Source of the DNA: Rhodospirillaceae bacterium | GTDB lineage: Bacteria; Pseudomonadota; Alphaproteobacteria; MPNO01; UBA2964 | Assembly (NCBI GenBank): GCA_002719885.1 | Contig: PBFH01000005.1 | Span: 92,206-129,432 of the forward strand | DNA length: 37,227 nucleotides | Reading direction: 5' to 3' | Shown here: positions 1 to 9,000 of the stretch, in pieces | Layout of the letters: each line of letters begins with the position of its first letter | Numbering within the stretch: the first letter of the stretch is position 1 | Program-made: the position numbers and the translations under genes | Notes under the pieces: generated by a model | The model's database searches: none | Seen by the model: the letters and a program-made list of their open reading frames with translations, nothing else | Told to the model about the DNA's origin: nothing

Positions 1-1
1 T

Positions 2-181
2 TTGGCACCCGACAATTGGTCTAAAGTTCCTATTATTCAGAATAAAAATAATAGAATGAAAAATGAACAGTTTGAAAAATTGATAAAACCAGAAACAAAA
101 AAGCCTCCGGTTTCGTCTTTAAAGGGCTATAAACCCAGCCAAAGGCGTGAAATGGATCGCCTTTTCAAGGGCCAACAATGA
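2..181 (+). CDS. cvpA: CvpA family protein, C-terminal fragment (5' end outside window)
   Basis: An open frame enters from the left edge and stops with TGA at 179-181. The visible 59 residues are the hydrophilic tail, ending GYKPSQRREMDRLFKGQQ. This Lys/Arg-rich tail with an R-x-E-M-D-R-L motif resembles the C-terminus of alphaproteobacterial CvpA, a multi-spanning inner-membrane protein encoded directly upstream of purF in many proteobacteria. The membrane segments would lie outside the window. The stop overlaps the purF start as ATGA, so the two genes are probably translationally coupled. The assignment rests on the tail motif and the purF context only. Confidence 0.65.
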   Translation: MAPDNWSKVPIIQNKNNRMKNEQFEKLIKPETKKPPVSSLKGYKPSQRREMDRLFKGQQ

Positions 182-1653
182 TGTCAAAAATTGATAATCC
201 AATAAAACTCAATCCACTAAATGATGATAAATTAAAAGAGGAGTGTGGGGTCTTTGGTATTCATGGACACGAAGATGCGGCAGCGTTAACTGCACTTGGA
301 TTACATGCTCTTCAACATCGCGGGCAAGAAGCTGCCGGTATTGTGACTTTTGACGGCAAACAATTTCATGGTCATCGTGCACCGGGACATGTGGGTGACA
401 TTTTCAGCGATGAAACTGTAATAAAAAATCTGAGAGGACGGCTTTCTATAGGACATAACCGATATTCTACTACCGGTGAAACTGCACATCGAAATATTCA
501 ACCTTTATTTGCTGAATATGACTCAGGCGGCTTCGCTCTCTCCCACAATGGGAATCTTACAAATGCTTCCGTACTTCACCGAGAACTCGTTAAACGTGGT
601 TGCCTATTTCATTCCACTACAGATACAGAAGTCATAATTCACCTTATAGCTATTAGCACTCGCATCTCCGTAGTCGAACGCCTAATTGACGCCCTCACTC
701 GCGTCGTGGGGGCGTATTCATTGGTCGCCATGACAAATAATCAAATGATTGGTGTCAGAGATCCCATGGGTGTTCGTCCACTAGTTCTCGGTTCATTAGA
801 CGGCGCTAATGTCCTCGCATCTGAAAGCTGTGCACTGGATATTATTGGAGCAAAATTCATAAGAGATGTTGAACCTGGTGAGGTGCTTGTTATTGATCAA
901 GACGGCGTTAATAGCCTCAAACCATTCAGCCAAACACCATCTCGATTGTGTATTTTTGAATATATTTATTTTGCTCGGCCAGACAGTATTGTAGATGGTA
1001 CAGGTGTTTATGAGGTTCGTAAAAAAATAGGAGCAGAACTTGCTCGAGAGAGTCATATTGAAGCAGATGTAATTATCCCCGTTCCAGATTCTGGTGTTCC
1101 CAGTGCAATGGGTTACGCGAGTGAGACTGCTTTGCCATATGAGCTAGGAATTATTCGTAATCACTACGTCGGCCGGACGTTTATTGAGCCCAGTGATCAT
1201 ATTCGGCACCTTGGAGTAAAACTAAAACATAATGCCAGTCGCGCCGTTATAGAAAATAAGAGAGTAGTATTAGTGGACGATAGTATTGTACGGGGTACGA
1301 CTTCGGTAAAAATTGTTGAAATGATACGTAATGCGGGAGCCAAAGAAGTACATATGCGCATTGCTAGTCCGCCAACTACTCACTCTTGTTTTTATGGTGT
1401 TGATACACCAGAAAAAGACCAGCTACTGGCTTCAAATAACTCTGTTCAAGAAATGCGTAAGTTTATTGGTGCTGATACATTGGCTTTCGTCTCTTTAGAT
1501 GGGCTATATCGTGCTATGGGATTAAATGGAAGAAATGAAGAAAAACCACAATATTGCGATGCTTGCTTTACCGGAGAATATCCAGTCCGTTTAGTAGATT
1601 TTGATGGAGGAGAAATAGCGCCCCAAATGTCCTTTTTATCTACGCTTGGCTAA
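178..1653 (+). CDS. purF: Amidophosphoribosyltransferase PurF
   Basis: Catalyses the first committed step of purine synthesis, PRPP plus glutamine to phosphoribosylamine, in the cytosol. The N-terminal class II glutaminase domain has a short propeptide before the catalytic Cys23 (EECGVFGIHG). Further on are HRGQEAAG at 47-54 and a PRPP-binding motif VVLVDDSIVRGTTS at 363-376. Cys258, Cys404, Cys460 and Cys463 sit in the CIFEY, SCFYG and CDAC contexts of the Bacillus-type enzyme, so a 4Fe-4S cluster and propeptide processing are expected. At 491 residues it has normal length. Two adjacent ATGs (178 and 181) could start it; 178 overlaps the cvpA stop. The SDR gene begins 5 bases after its stop. 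Confidence 0.97.
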   Translation: MMSKIDNPIKLNPLNDDKLKEECGVFGIHGHEDAAALTALGLHALQHRGQEAAGIVTFDGKQFHGHRAPGHVGDIFSDETVIKNLRGRLSIGHNRYSTTGETAHRNIQPLFAEYDSGGFALSHNGNLTNASVLHRELVKRGCLFHSTTDTEVIIHLIAISTRISVVERLIDALTRVVGAYSLVAMTNNQMIGVRDPMGVRPLVLGSLDGANVLASESCALDIIGAKFIRDVEPGEVLVIDQDGVNSLKPFSQTPSRLCIFEYIYFARPDSIVDGTGVYEVRKKIGAELARESHIEADVIIPVPDSGVPSAMGYASETALPYELGIIRNHYVGRTFIEPSDHIRHLGVKLKHNASRAVIENKRVVLVDDSIVRGTTSVKIVEMIRNAGAKEVHMRIASPPTTHSCFYGVDTPEKDQLLASNNSVQEMRKFIGADTLAFVSLDGLYRAMGLNGRNEEKPQYCDACFTGEYPVRLVDFDGGEIAPQMSFLSTLG

Positions 1654-1658
1654 TTTAA

Positions 1659-2381
1659 ATGAAGAAAACCAGTCAAAGACTGCTAGGTAGGGTCGCCCTT
1701 ATAACAGGAGCTTCTAGAGGTATTGGAGCCGCTATAGCGAAAAGATACGCAAAAGAAGGTGCGCAAGTAATCTTAATAGCTCGAACAACAGCCGGTCTCG
1801 AAGACGTTGATGATTTTATAAGAGAAAAATCAAATGGTAAGTCTCAAGCTACTTTACTTCCAATGGATCTCAAAAATTTTGAAGAAATTGAAAAAATTGG
1901 GCCGGCAATCAACGAACGCTTTGGTAAACTAGATATATTTGTCGCTAATGCTAGCCAGCTGGGTAATTTGACTCCTATTAGGGAAATTGACACGCGATCA
2001 TGGCAGAATCTTATTGATATAAATTTAACGGCCAATTTACACCTCATAAAAACCCTTAGCCCACTGCTCCTGCGTTCAAACGCAGGTAGGGCTTTGTTTC
2101 TCACTTCTGGGGTTTCAGGAGGTCGAGCATATTGGGGTGGCTATGCAGTCACAAAGACTGCACTTGAAGCTATGGTCCGGACTTGGTCAGAAGAAATGAC
2201 TAAAACAAAACTAAAGATAAATTTGATTAACCCCGGTGGAGTACGAACCGAAATGCGAGCTTCGGCCTACCCGGGAGAAGACCCACAAAATCTTCCTCCA
2301 CCTGAGGATATTACAGAGGTATTTGTCAAATTAGCAGAAACAGAGTGCGAAATACACGGAAAAACAGTAAACGCTCAATAA
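1659..2381 (+). CDS. Short-chain dehydrogenase/reductase (SDR)
   Basis: Cytosolic NAD(P)-dependent oxidoreductase of the classical SDR family, 240 residues. The Rossmann nucleotide motif TGASRGIG lies near residue 17. The usual NNAG is replaced by VANAS, the catalytic Ser is in LTSGVSG, and the catalytic pair is in YAVTK. The substrate cannot be read from sequence. It follows purF by 5 bases and is likely co-transcribed; cvpA-purF-SDR is a recurring order in alphaproteobacteria. The stop lies only 7 bases from the convergent der stop. Confidence 0.88.
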   Translation: MKKTSQRLLGRVALITGASRGIGAAIAKRYAKEGAQVILIARTTAGLEDVDDFIREKSNGKSQATLLPMDLKNFEEIEKIGPAINERFGKLDIFVANASQLGNLTPIREIDTRSWQNLIDINLTANLHLIKTLSPLLLRSNAGRALFLTSGVSGGRAYWGGYAVTKTALEAMVRTWSEEMTKTKLKINLINPGGVRTEMRASAYPGEDPQNLPPPEDITEVFVKLAETECEIHGKTVNAQ

Positions 2382-2415
2382 TCTTTATTTAAGGAATCTT
2401 TGAATAAGGATTTTT
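2380..2415 (+). terminator. Possible AT-rich terminator hairpin between SDR and der
   Basis: AATCTTTATT at 2380-2389 can pair with AATAAGGATT at 2403-2412 (10 pairs, one G-T), followed by a short T run. It overlaps the SDR stop and the 3' end of der. The stem is AT-rich and the T run short, so it is a weak candidate for ending the cvpA-purF-SDR transcript. Confidence 0.3.
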
Positions 2416-3741
2416 ACCTCCACGCATAAATAGACGGATTGGAACACCGTCAATACTGAAAGTTTCGCGTAAACTATTAACTAGGTATCTTTTATAGGAC
2501 TCTGGAATTTTTGATGGTCTACTGCAGAATATAACAAAAGTGGGAGGACGCCCCTTGATTTGGGTTATATACCTTAACCTTAATCTTTTACCATTTAACA
2601 AGGGCGGAGGATGATCTTCAATTACATTTTCAAGCCATCGATTTAAAGGACCCGTGGGTAATCGCATTACCCAAATATTATAAATCTGTTTTACAGCAGG
2701 CATTAGCCGGTCAACCCCAAAACCATTTAAAGCTGAAATTCGTATGATTGGTACACCCCGAATTTGTGGGAGCGAACGTTTCAATCGATCGTTTAACTTA
2801 TCTATGGCCGCAGCTCGGTCTGTAATCAAATCCCATTTATTTACCGCGATTAGTAGCGCCCTTCCTTCCTCAATAATATGCTCAGCAATGTTTAAATCTT
2901 GTCTTTCAGCCATAAGGGTACCATCAAGTAATAGAACCGAAACTTGTGAAAATTTGATAGCGCGTAATGTATCGCCAATTGATAGTTTTTCTATTTTTTC
3001 TTTGACCCGTGAGTTGCGTCGCATTCCAGCTGTATCGTATAACTTTATTTTTTCCCCTTTCCATTCCCAATCAACTGAAATTGAATCACGAGTTACGCCC
3101 GGTTCAGGACTAGTTATTGATCGTTCCTCTTTTAATAGAGTATTAAAAAGCGTCGATTTACCAACGTTTGGTCTACCAACTATTGCCATTTTTAACGAAC
3201 CATTTTCTATTTCCGAATTATCATTTACGCCTAAATTATTTTCCTTTTGAACTATTAACGGTGAAATAACATTATATAAATCAACCAGACCATTTCCGTG
3301 TTCAGCAGAGATACTTGTAGGGTCTCCTAAGCCTAACTCAAATGCCTCATAGATAGTTTCTATGCCTGTTTTTCCTTCACATTTATTAACAACTAAAATT
3401 ACAGGTAAGGGTGATTTTTGTAGCGAACCGGCGAAATGCCGGTCAACGGGAGTGATCCCGGCTCTGGCATCAACAAGAAATATAATCGCATTGGCCTGTG
3501 TAATTGCCGTTTTTGTTTGCTCCTGCATTGCATGTTCGATTGAACCTTCGGGACTTTCTTCAAAACCCGCCGTGTCAATTATTTCAAACCTGAGGTCTCC
3601 TAAAGTGGCAATACCAATTCGTCGATCTCTCGTGATCCCAGGTGTTGAACCTACTATTGCTGAACGGAAACCACACAATCTATTAAAAAGTGTAGACTTC
3701 CCAACATTGGGACGTCCGAGAATTGCAATTTTAAAGTTCAT
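2389..3741 (-). CDS. der: Ribosome-assembly GTPase Der (EngA)
   Basis: Tandem GTPase needed for maturation of the 50S ribosomal subunit. Two G domains are present, each with a perfect P-loop GRPNVGKS (residues 9-16 and 189-196). Both also have DTAG G3 motifs and NKxD/E G4 motifs (NKCE at 119-122, NKWD in the second). A KH-like C-terminal domain ends with a basic tail (GGKNPYSKIP). Its 450 residues are typical of the family. It is the last gene of a minus-strand set, 4 bases after bamB; yfgM-bamB-der is also the E. coli order. Confidence 0.97.
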   Translation of the reverse strand: MNFKIAILGRPNVGKSTLFNRLCGFRSAIVGSTPGITRDRRIGIATLGDLRFEIIDTAGFEESPEGSIEHAMQEQTKTAITQANAIIFLVDARAGITPVDRHFAGSLQKSPLPVILVVNKCEGKTGIETIYEAFELGLGDPTSISAEHGNGLVDLYNVISPLIVQKENNLGVNDNSEIENGSLKMAIVGRPNVGKSTLFNTLLKEERSITSPEPGVTRDSISVDWEWKGEKIKLYDTAGMRRNSRVKEKIEKLSIGDTLRAIKFSQVSVLLLDGTLMAERQDLNIAEHIIEEGRALLIAVNKWDLITDRAAAIDKLNDRLKRSLPQIRGVPIIRISALNGFGVDRLMPAVKQIYNIWVMRLPTGPLNRWLENVIEDHPPPLLNGKRLRLRYITQIKGRPPTFVIFCSRPSKIPESYKRYLVNSLRETFSIDGVPIRLFMRGGKNPYSKIP

Positions 3742-3745
3742 AATT

Positions 3746-5056
3746 TTAACGAAGTGCTATAAGCTGCGCGTCATCAGAAAGTATATAAACTATATTGTCC
3801 GCTGCGATTGGAGCAATAAAAACTGGAGCGGACAACTTTATCCCGCCGAGAATTTTTCCGGTGTAAGGCGAGACTGACCAGATGTCTTTTTTACTCGAGC
3901 CAACTAAGAGACGATCTCCCGCAAGTAATGGGCCAGACCAGAATACCGGATTTTCTTGATTTTTCATGTCTTTATATTTGGGTAATTGAGAAACCCAAAC
4001 TACCCTTCCTGTTCTCTTTTCTAAACAGAGTAACTCTCCAAAAGATGACAGCAAATAAACGAACTCCCCCGCGACCCACGGGCTGTTGCCGGAACCTACT
4101 CTTTGTTCCCATATTCTCTCCCCAGTTCTAAGGTTTATAGAAATTGTTCGGCCACTATTGGAGGTAACAATTACGTTATTAGCGTCAATAGCCGGTCGGC
4201 CCTTGATGTGCGCTAATTTGGACAGAGGGCTGTATTGCCTAAAGGCTGTCAGGGTATCAGACCAAATAACCCGTCCATTCTCATGACGGAAAGCAAACAC
4301 CTCTCCCGAAGAAAAGGCACTAATTATAATGTTACCTGCTGCTGCAGGAGCCGCTCCTCCTAATAACCCGGCAGTTTCCACAATACCCATGTGTGTCCAT
4401 AAAGTCTTACCGTTAGTTTCACTGAGTGCATGTAATATGTTATCAATAGTAACTGCAAATATGCGCCCTTTGAAATAAGTGGGCGGTGCCCTGATTGGGC
4501 TATTCAGCGACCGCCGCCATAGTAATTCTCCCTTTTGTAGATTTAGAGCTATTACTTCTCCAAACCCGGTAGAAACAAATAATTTCCCGTTAGCTATAGC
4601 TAGACCACCGCCTGTACTTTTTTTTTCTTCTTCTTTTGAAGCAACATTGACCAGCCAATGGGTTTTTCCAGTTTCGGTATGTATGGCTCTAATATTTGAC
4701 TCAGTATCCATCGTATATATGAGACCCCTGTAAACCACCGGTGCAGTAATGAGCTGAGCGTCACTGCTGCTCCCTTTTCCAATACTCACCTTCCATAAAG
4801 TCCTTAACTCACCGGACGCAGAAATATGGCCCATTACATGGTCTGGTTTACCTCCAGCCTGACGCCAACTTAAATTCTTGAACGGTCGAGGAAGTCTAAC
4901 CTCAACCTTTGAAAACTTGGGGTCAGGCTTAAGTGAATCCTCCAAAGACAATATAGAAATTCGTTTCCCTGGTAACGGCTTATCTGGGGCCGCACCATAC
5001 CAACCACTGCATCCGGCCATGATTAATGGTAAACACAAAAATATGATGCGAAACAT
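3746..5056 (-). CDS. bamB: Outer-membrane assembly lipoprotein BamB
   Basis: PQQ-type beta-propeller lipoprotein of the BAM complex, which inserts outer-membrane proteins from the periplasmic face. It begins with a short signal peptide and a lipobox (IMAGC, so Cys about 16 after ATG 5056). Repeated propeller strands follow, of the type GxVxWxxxL/I (for example ENGRVIWSDTL, TGERIWEQRV, TGRVVWVSQL). About 436 residues is slightly longer than the E. coli protein. A GTG at 5065 is an alternative start that adds three residues; I prefer ATG 5056 because it gives a compact signal peptide. Neighbours are a YfgM-like gene and der. Confidence 0.92.
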   Translation of the reverse strand: MFRIIFLCLPLIMAGCSGWYGAAPDKPLPGKRISILSLEDSLKPDPKFSKVEVRLPRPFKNLSWRQAGGKPDHVMGHISASGELRTLWKVSIGKGSSSDAQLITAPVVYRGLIYTMDTESNIRAIHTETGKTHWLVNVASKEEEKKSTGGGLAIANGKLFVSTGFGEVIALNLQKGELLWRRSLNSPIRAPPTYFKGRIFAVTIDNILHALSETNGKTLWTHMGIVETAGLLGGAAPAAAGNIIISAFSSGEVFAFRHENGRVIWSDTLTAFRQYSPLSKLAHIKGRPAIDANNVIVTSNSGRTISINLRTGERIWEQRVGSGNSPWVAGEFVYLLSSFGELLCLEKRTGRVVWVSQLPKYKDMKNQENPVFWSGPLLAGDRLLVGSSKKDIWSVSPYTGKILGGIKLSAPVFIAPIAADNIVYILSDDAQLIALR

Positions 5057-5067
5057 TTCGATCACTT

Positions 5068-5727
5068 TTACTTATTTAATTTACCTGCAACACCGAGAAT
5101 TTGGGTTGCTCTGGACCTCATATTATTTGGCACATCGGGATTATCTGATAATTTCCTAAAGTACTCACGCGCAATCGCTAAATCGCCATATTGCAATGCA
5201 AGCAATCCAATTAATTCATTAGCAGAGTGTCGCCAAGCACCGGAACCCTTTGCTATAGGCTCTAATTTTGCTTCAATCTTAGCCCGTTCGACATTTTGAG
5301 AATCTAAAAGACGCGATGTACTGAATATAACTGCTGCTTCTCTCAAAGATTTGTCGACACTTGTATCTTCAGAAATATTATCATAAATTTTAATGGCGCC
5401 ACTCGTGTCACCTGTATCAGATTTTATAGCAGCCACTTTAAAACGAGATAGTATTGCATAGCCATTGCTTCCATCTTCTTTTAGACTGGAAAATAATGCC
5501 TTTGCCTCTATTTTTTTTCCGCTATCGAATAATTTCATCGCCGCAGCGAATTTAGAAGAATCAGTTATTCGGGCTTGATATTGGTAATGTTGAAAAGCCT
5601 TGAACCCTCCAACGCCGACGACAACGGCCACGATCGCAGCAATTATATATTTTCCATAACGTTGCCATAACTTTTCAAAACGTTCTTGACGAAGCTCTTC
5701 ATCAATTTCTCGAAAAATATCGCCCAC
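5068..5727 (-). CDS. YfgM-like membrane-anchored TPR protein
   Basis: 219 residues: a short cytosolic N-terminus (MGDIFREIDEELRQER), one membrane helix at about residues 24-45 (IIAAIVAVVVGVGGF), then a periplasmic alpha-helical region with degenerate TPR-like repeats. This is the layout of the YfgM/TPR_21 family, which in E. coli works with SecYEG and periplasmic chaperones. The start is GTG at 5727, chosen for its good ribosome-binding site (AGGAG, 7 bases upstream) and the conserved MGDIF-type beginning. It is the first gene of the yfgM-bamB-der set, 11 bases before the bamB ATG. Confidence 0.85.
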   Translation of the reverse strand: MGDIFREIDEELRQERFEKLWQRYGKYIIAAIVAVVVGVGGFKAFQHYQYQARITDSSKFAAAMKLFDSGKKIEAKALFSSLKEDGSNGYAILSRFKVAAIKSDTGDTSGAIKIYDNISEDTSVDKSLREAAVIFSTSRLLDSQNVERAKIEAKLEPIAKGSGAWRHSANELIGLLALQYGDLAIAREYFRKLSDNPDVPNNMRSRATQILGVAGKLNK

Positions 5728-5847
5728 TTTCAGCTCCTAAACTCAGTAAAATTTTATCAAAATCTTTATCAGAAAAGTTATTTATTTTCCATACGAAAAA
5801 TATTCATATTATTTTTTTGGCTGGCTCACCTCTGGACTGAATCTCTC

Positions 5848-5853
5848 TATAAT
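5848..5853 (+). promoter_or_regulatory. Candidate -10 box (TATAAT) upstream of the DUF2794 gene
   Basis: A perfect TATAAT lies 43 bases before the chosen DUF2794 start, in the divergent gap with the YfgM-like gene. No convincing -35 hexamer sits at 16-18 bases, so this is only a candidate. Its position argues against ATG 5852, which overlaps the box, as the translation start. Confidence 0.35.
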
Positions 5854-5896
5854 GGATATACTCTTAATAATAGAATTGGTTAGTTTCAAAATAAAA

Positions 5897-6238
5897 ATGC
5901 CTCAGATTGTTAAAATAAAAGACTTCACAAGAAACTCAAATTCGGCAGTATATTTTACAAAACCAGAATTAAATCAGCTCTTATCGTATTATAGCCAACG
6001 CGTTATAAGTGGTGAATGGAAAGACTATGCCATTGATCATAACAATAGGATGTCCTCTTTTTCAATTTACAGGGACACCGGTGCACTGCCATTGTTTACA
6101 ATTAGCAAGTATGCCAAAGGGACACATCAACAAGGTGACTATGCAATCAATACTAGGGGCAACATGATCAAAAGAGGAAAACATCTCACTGATGTGTTAT
6201 CTATTTTTAATCAACGTCTAAAACTTGTATCGCGATAA
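5897..6238 (+). CDS. DUF2794 family protein
   Basis: About 113 residues, soluble, no signal peptide or membrane helix. The pattern of PELNQLLSYYSQRV, then GEWKDYAIDH, SFSIYRDTGALPLFTI and IKRGKHLTDVL fits DUF2794, a small domain of unknown function found mainly in alphaproteobacteria. I chose ATG 5897 because family members begin shortly before the F/Y-x-x-x-ELN helix; the in-frame ATG at 5852 overlaps a TATAAT box. There is no clear ribosome-binding site. It is a single gene, convergent with the Nudix gene 20 bases away. Function is unknown. Confidence 0.82.
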   Translation: MPQIVKIKDFTRNSNSAVYFTKPELNQLLSYYSQRVISGEWKDYAIDHNNRMSSFSIYRDTGALPLFTISKYAKGTHQQGDYAINTRGNMIKRGKHLTDVLSIFNQRLKLVSR

Positions 6239-6258
6239 ACCTGTCATAAAAAATTAGA

Positions 6259-6963
6259 TTATTCATCCAGCATATCGTGAAATTTTCCATTATGTTTAAA
6301 AAATTTTATTGTACGAAGACAATTGAGTTTGATTGGGTTGCTAGCCAAGTCTTTTACCAACTCCAGAACCCTTGTTGTTATTAAAGGCAGCTCTAAATTT
6401 TTTGTCTCTAGCAAAGGAACAAACATTAGATCCAGAAGCTCGCCATCGCCACCTAATTTTCCTTCTACGAACTCTTCCTCAATCATGAAAAATCGAGCAT
6501 CAAATCGAATGGGTCTCCAAGGAGGGGTAACGGCACGAGCAATATAGTTTAAATTTTCAAAACAGGGTGCAAAACCTTTGTCGAAAAACGTTTTCCAATT
6601 TTTGGGAACTGGACGATGCGGTTCTACGTCAGTTTTTCCAACAATTAGTCCTGCTTCTTCAAACGTCTCTCTTATCGCGGCGGCGGCTAACGCGCGAGCC
6701 CTTGCGGGTGTAACCCGTCTCGTAAGTAACTCTTCAACGTCGGATCTTAAATTTGTTGCGCTTCTAACACTACTATCTTGACGATCAACGCGACCACCAG
6801 GAAAAACATACCTTTGAGGCAAAAATTTATGTTTTCGATGTCTTTCTCCCATTAAAACTTCAATTTTTTGATTATTAAACCGATATACAATTAAAGTGGC
6901 AGCATCCTTGGGGCGCGGCGCTTTGGTTCCTGGATTACGCACTGGCTGTTTTGGAACAGACAT
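6259..6963 (-). CDS. Nudix family hydrolase
   Basis: Hydrolase of nucleoside diphosphates linked to another moiety. The 234-residue protein has a Nudix box with REtfEEaG at residues 98-105 and, before it, the PGGRVD loop at 55-60. Some box spacing is extended by an insertion (about 61-90), as in the long NUDT19/CoA-pyrophosphatase-like group, so the substrate is open. The start is ATG 6963, not the in-frame ATG at 7020, because AAGGAG lies 6 bases upstream of 6963 and the longer form would overlap the fni 3' end. It follows fni by 35 bases and is probably co-transcribed. Confidence 0.88.
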   Translation of the reverse strand: MSVPKQPVRNPGTKAPRPKDAATLIVYRFNNQKIEVLMGERHRKHKFLPQRYVFPGGRVDRQDSSVRSATNLRSDVEELLTRRVTPARARALAAAAIRETFEEAGLIVGKTDVEPHRPVPKNWKTFFDKGFAPCFENLNYIARAVTPPWRPIRFDARFFMIEEEFVEGKLGGDGELLDLMFVPLLETKNLELPLITTRVLELVKDLASNPIKLNCLRTIKFFKHNGKFHDMLDE

Positions 6964-6998
6964 AATTTCTCCTTTAGCAGCAACAACTGTTTTCTTTT

Positions 6999-8081
6999 TC
7001 AAATTTCGACCAGTGACCAATCATTCAGCATTCGCAGAGGAGCTTGTGATAATTCTTTTAGACAAGAAGAGCCGGTACAGAAGGCTGAAATTCTCAGCTC
7101 TTCTATCATAGAACTCATATATTTTATCACATTTTCGGAATCTTCATCAGCAGGACCTAAAACTGGCGCTGCAACACCGCACAAACACGCACCCAATCTT
7201 ATTGCCTTTGCAACATCAATCCCCGTCCTAATACCACCGCTTGCAAATATAGGAATATTTCCTGCTTCACGTACAGCATCTATCAGAGAATAGGCCGTTG
7301 GAATACCCCAGTTAGCAAAACTATGAGCAACTTTTTTTAACATCAAATCAGTTTGTCTTTCTGCCTCAACTTCACTCCAGCTTGTTCCACCAGCACCCGC
7401 AATGTCGATGGCAGATACGCCAATATCGACCAGTTTCTTAACAATCTTTCCTGAAATCCCATTCCCTATTTCCTTAACCACTATTGGCACACCTGCATGG
7501 GATACCAACTGTTCTATTTTTTTTAATATTCCCCGCCAATCTCTATCTCCCTCACCCTGAACCGCTTCCTGCAATGGGTTGAGATGTATGAATAAAGCAT
7601 CTGCTTCTATCATTTCGACGGCACGTTTCGCTTCATCAATGCCATACCCGTAGTTAAGTTGCACGCCTCCTAAATTAGCAAATAAAAGGATATCGGGAGC
7701 TACCTTTCGCACACTGTAAGTTTTTGACAATGATCTATTTTCTATACCGGCACGTTGTGACCCTAAACCCATTGCCAAGCCGAGCTTTTGAGCACATTCC
7801 GCCAGACGATTATTAATGATTTCAGCCTCCGGCGCTCCACCAGTCATACTTGAAATAAGAATTGGGGCTCTAAGCGTTTTTCCATATAACGTAGTAGCCA
7901 AATTAATACGATCTAAATCGAGCTCTGGCAGCGCGCAATGCTCAAATGAAAAAGCTTCAAATCCTGTTTTTACCCCTTTTGCTGCAACGTTTGCATTGAG
8001 GACTGTTTCGATATGCTCTCGCTTCCGTGTCTCGGTTCCTTTACTGATTTGATTATTGATATCTTTTTGAAAATCCACCAT
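6999..8081 (-). CDS. fni: Isopentenyl-diphosphate delta-isomerase, type 2 (FMN-dependent)
   Basis: Interconverts IPP and DMAPP in isoprenoid synthesis, using reduced FMN in the cytosol. The 360-residue TIM-barrel protein has the family's N-terminal TRKREHIE (about 17-24), the FMN/phosphate segments ILISSMTGG and GLGSQRAGIEN, HLNPLQEAVQGEGDRDW, VVKEIGNGIS, and the late GGTSW and ASGGIRTG loops. The type 2 enzyme is unrelated to the Nudix-type type 1 isomerase. The adjacent Nudix gene lacks obvious type 1 features and is not a duplicate. ATG 8081 is preceded by AGGATC. Confidence 0.94.
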   Translation of the reverse strand: MVDFQKDINNQISKGTETRKREHIETVLNANVAAKGVKTGFEAFSFEHCALPELDLDRINLATTLYGKTLRAPILISSMTGGAPEAEIINNRLAECAQKLGLAMGLGSQRAGIENRSLSKTYSVRKVAPDILLFANLGGVQLNYGYGIDEAKRAVEMIEADALFIHLNPLQEAVQGEGDRDWRGILKKIEQLVSHAGVPIVVKEIGNGISGKIVKKLVDIGVSAIDIAGAGGTSWSEVEAERQTDLMLKKVAHSFANWGIPTAYSLIDAVREAGNIPIFASGGIRTGIDVAKAIRLGACLCGVAAPVLGPADEDSENVIKYMSSMIEELRISAFCTGSSCLKELSQAPLRMLNDWSLVEI

Positions 8082-8134
8082 TTTTGATCCTACTACTCAG
8101 TCCAAGCGTTTTACGCACTCCAATGAAACGATGA

Positions 8135-8998
8135 TTATATAAATATATGATCCATGTTATCCCTTAGGGTGCCTCTCAATTGATAAATTTTTAAGAGTTT
8201 TTCTAGTTTGGTCACCGTACTTGCATTTCGCACGGTCAGCCATTGAGATTGCCTATATTGCCAATATAACGATTTAAAATGTCCAAATCCCAGTTTGTTG
8301 AGTTCTTCTCGACTAACCCTAAATTCTTCAGACACACCAAACTCGTAAGGATGCAGGTAAATGTGGGGTGTGATCCCAACTTCTCTAGCTTTTTGAGCCA
8401 AAAATAGACAGTAAAATTGCGGGAATAATTTTAGAAATGTCCCCCCAAGCCTAAGATTTTTTCCAGCGAATGATTTTGAAAAAACTGGCAAAATTTTGAG
8501 TTGAGTGAGCCCCATATTTTCCTTGAATTTTTTTAGCTCTTCTGTCGATTGGCAATAATATGAGCTATCATAATCAAAACACCTTTCAACTGCGAGATAC
8601 TGTTCTGGGGTTATTTTATTTATTTTAAAATAGGGAGCCCGAAATCCAATCACTTCAGTTTGCGAGGCGTCTTCCAGAATAGATTTGGCCCGACGCAACG
8701 TGGTCTCTACTTTCGTAATTGATTGGTTCTCCATTATATCGTGTTGATAATAATGACATGCTATTTCGTGGCCATCTTTTGATATGTGTCTGATAAGATC
8801 AGGTGCCTTTTCAGCAAGAATAGCTGTACAGAAAAAGGTGATAAATCGTCCGTTATTTTTACCATTTCTGCACAGAAATTCATTAATTAGATTATACTTT
8901 TTCCACAAGGCATCGGTTTTTAACGGAGGATCGTTAGCCTCACTGAATTTAACTTTAAAGTCATAGTTAAAGTCTTCAAAATCAATGCTCAAGAACAT
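8135..8998 (-). CDS. Polysaccharide deacetylase (NodB homology domain) protein
   Basis: Predicted carbohydrate esterase family 4-type enzyme of 287 residues. Motif 1 is SIDFEDF (Asp6, Glu8, Asp9). Motif 2 is GHEIACHYYQHD at 76-87, with zinc-ligand candidates His77, His82 and His86. Motif 3 is GFRAPYF at 118-124. There is no signal peptide, so it probably acts in the cytosol on a glycan precursor, like deacetylases in capsule and EPS loci. It starts 2 bases after the carbamoyltransferase stop, so the two are surely co-transcribed. The N-terminal SxDxED form recalls the deacetylases of exosortase/EPS clusters, but no exosortase is in the window. Confidence 0.82.
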   Translation of the reverse strand: MFLSIDFEDFNYDFKVKFSEANDPPLKTDALWKKYNLINEFLCRNGKNNGRFITFFCTAILAEKAPDLIRHISKDGHEIACHYYQHDIMENQSITKVETTLRRAKSILEDASQTEVIGFRAPYFKINKITPEQYLAVERCFDYDSSYYCQSTEELKKFKENMGLTQLKILPVFSKSFAGKNLRLGGTFLKLFPQFYCLFLAQKAREVGITPHIYLHPYEFGVSEEFRVSREELNKLGFGHFKSLYWQYRQSQWLTVRNASTVTKLEKLLKIYQLRGTLRDNMDHIFI

Positions 8999-9000
8999 CT

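Noticed and set aside
2398-2404. Single CTTTGAA near the der 3' end
   Set aside because: A lone 7-mer without the 11-bp partner or a core; expected by chance in AT-rich DNA.
8082-8134. GCACTCC-like string as a possible outer att core
   Set aside because: Only a few bases match the guaA core and there is no arm doublet nearby.
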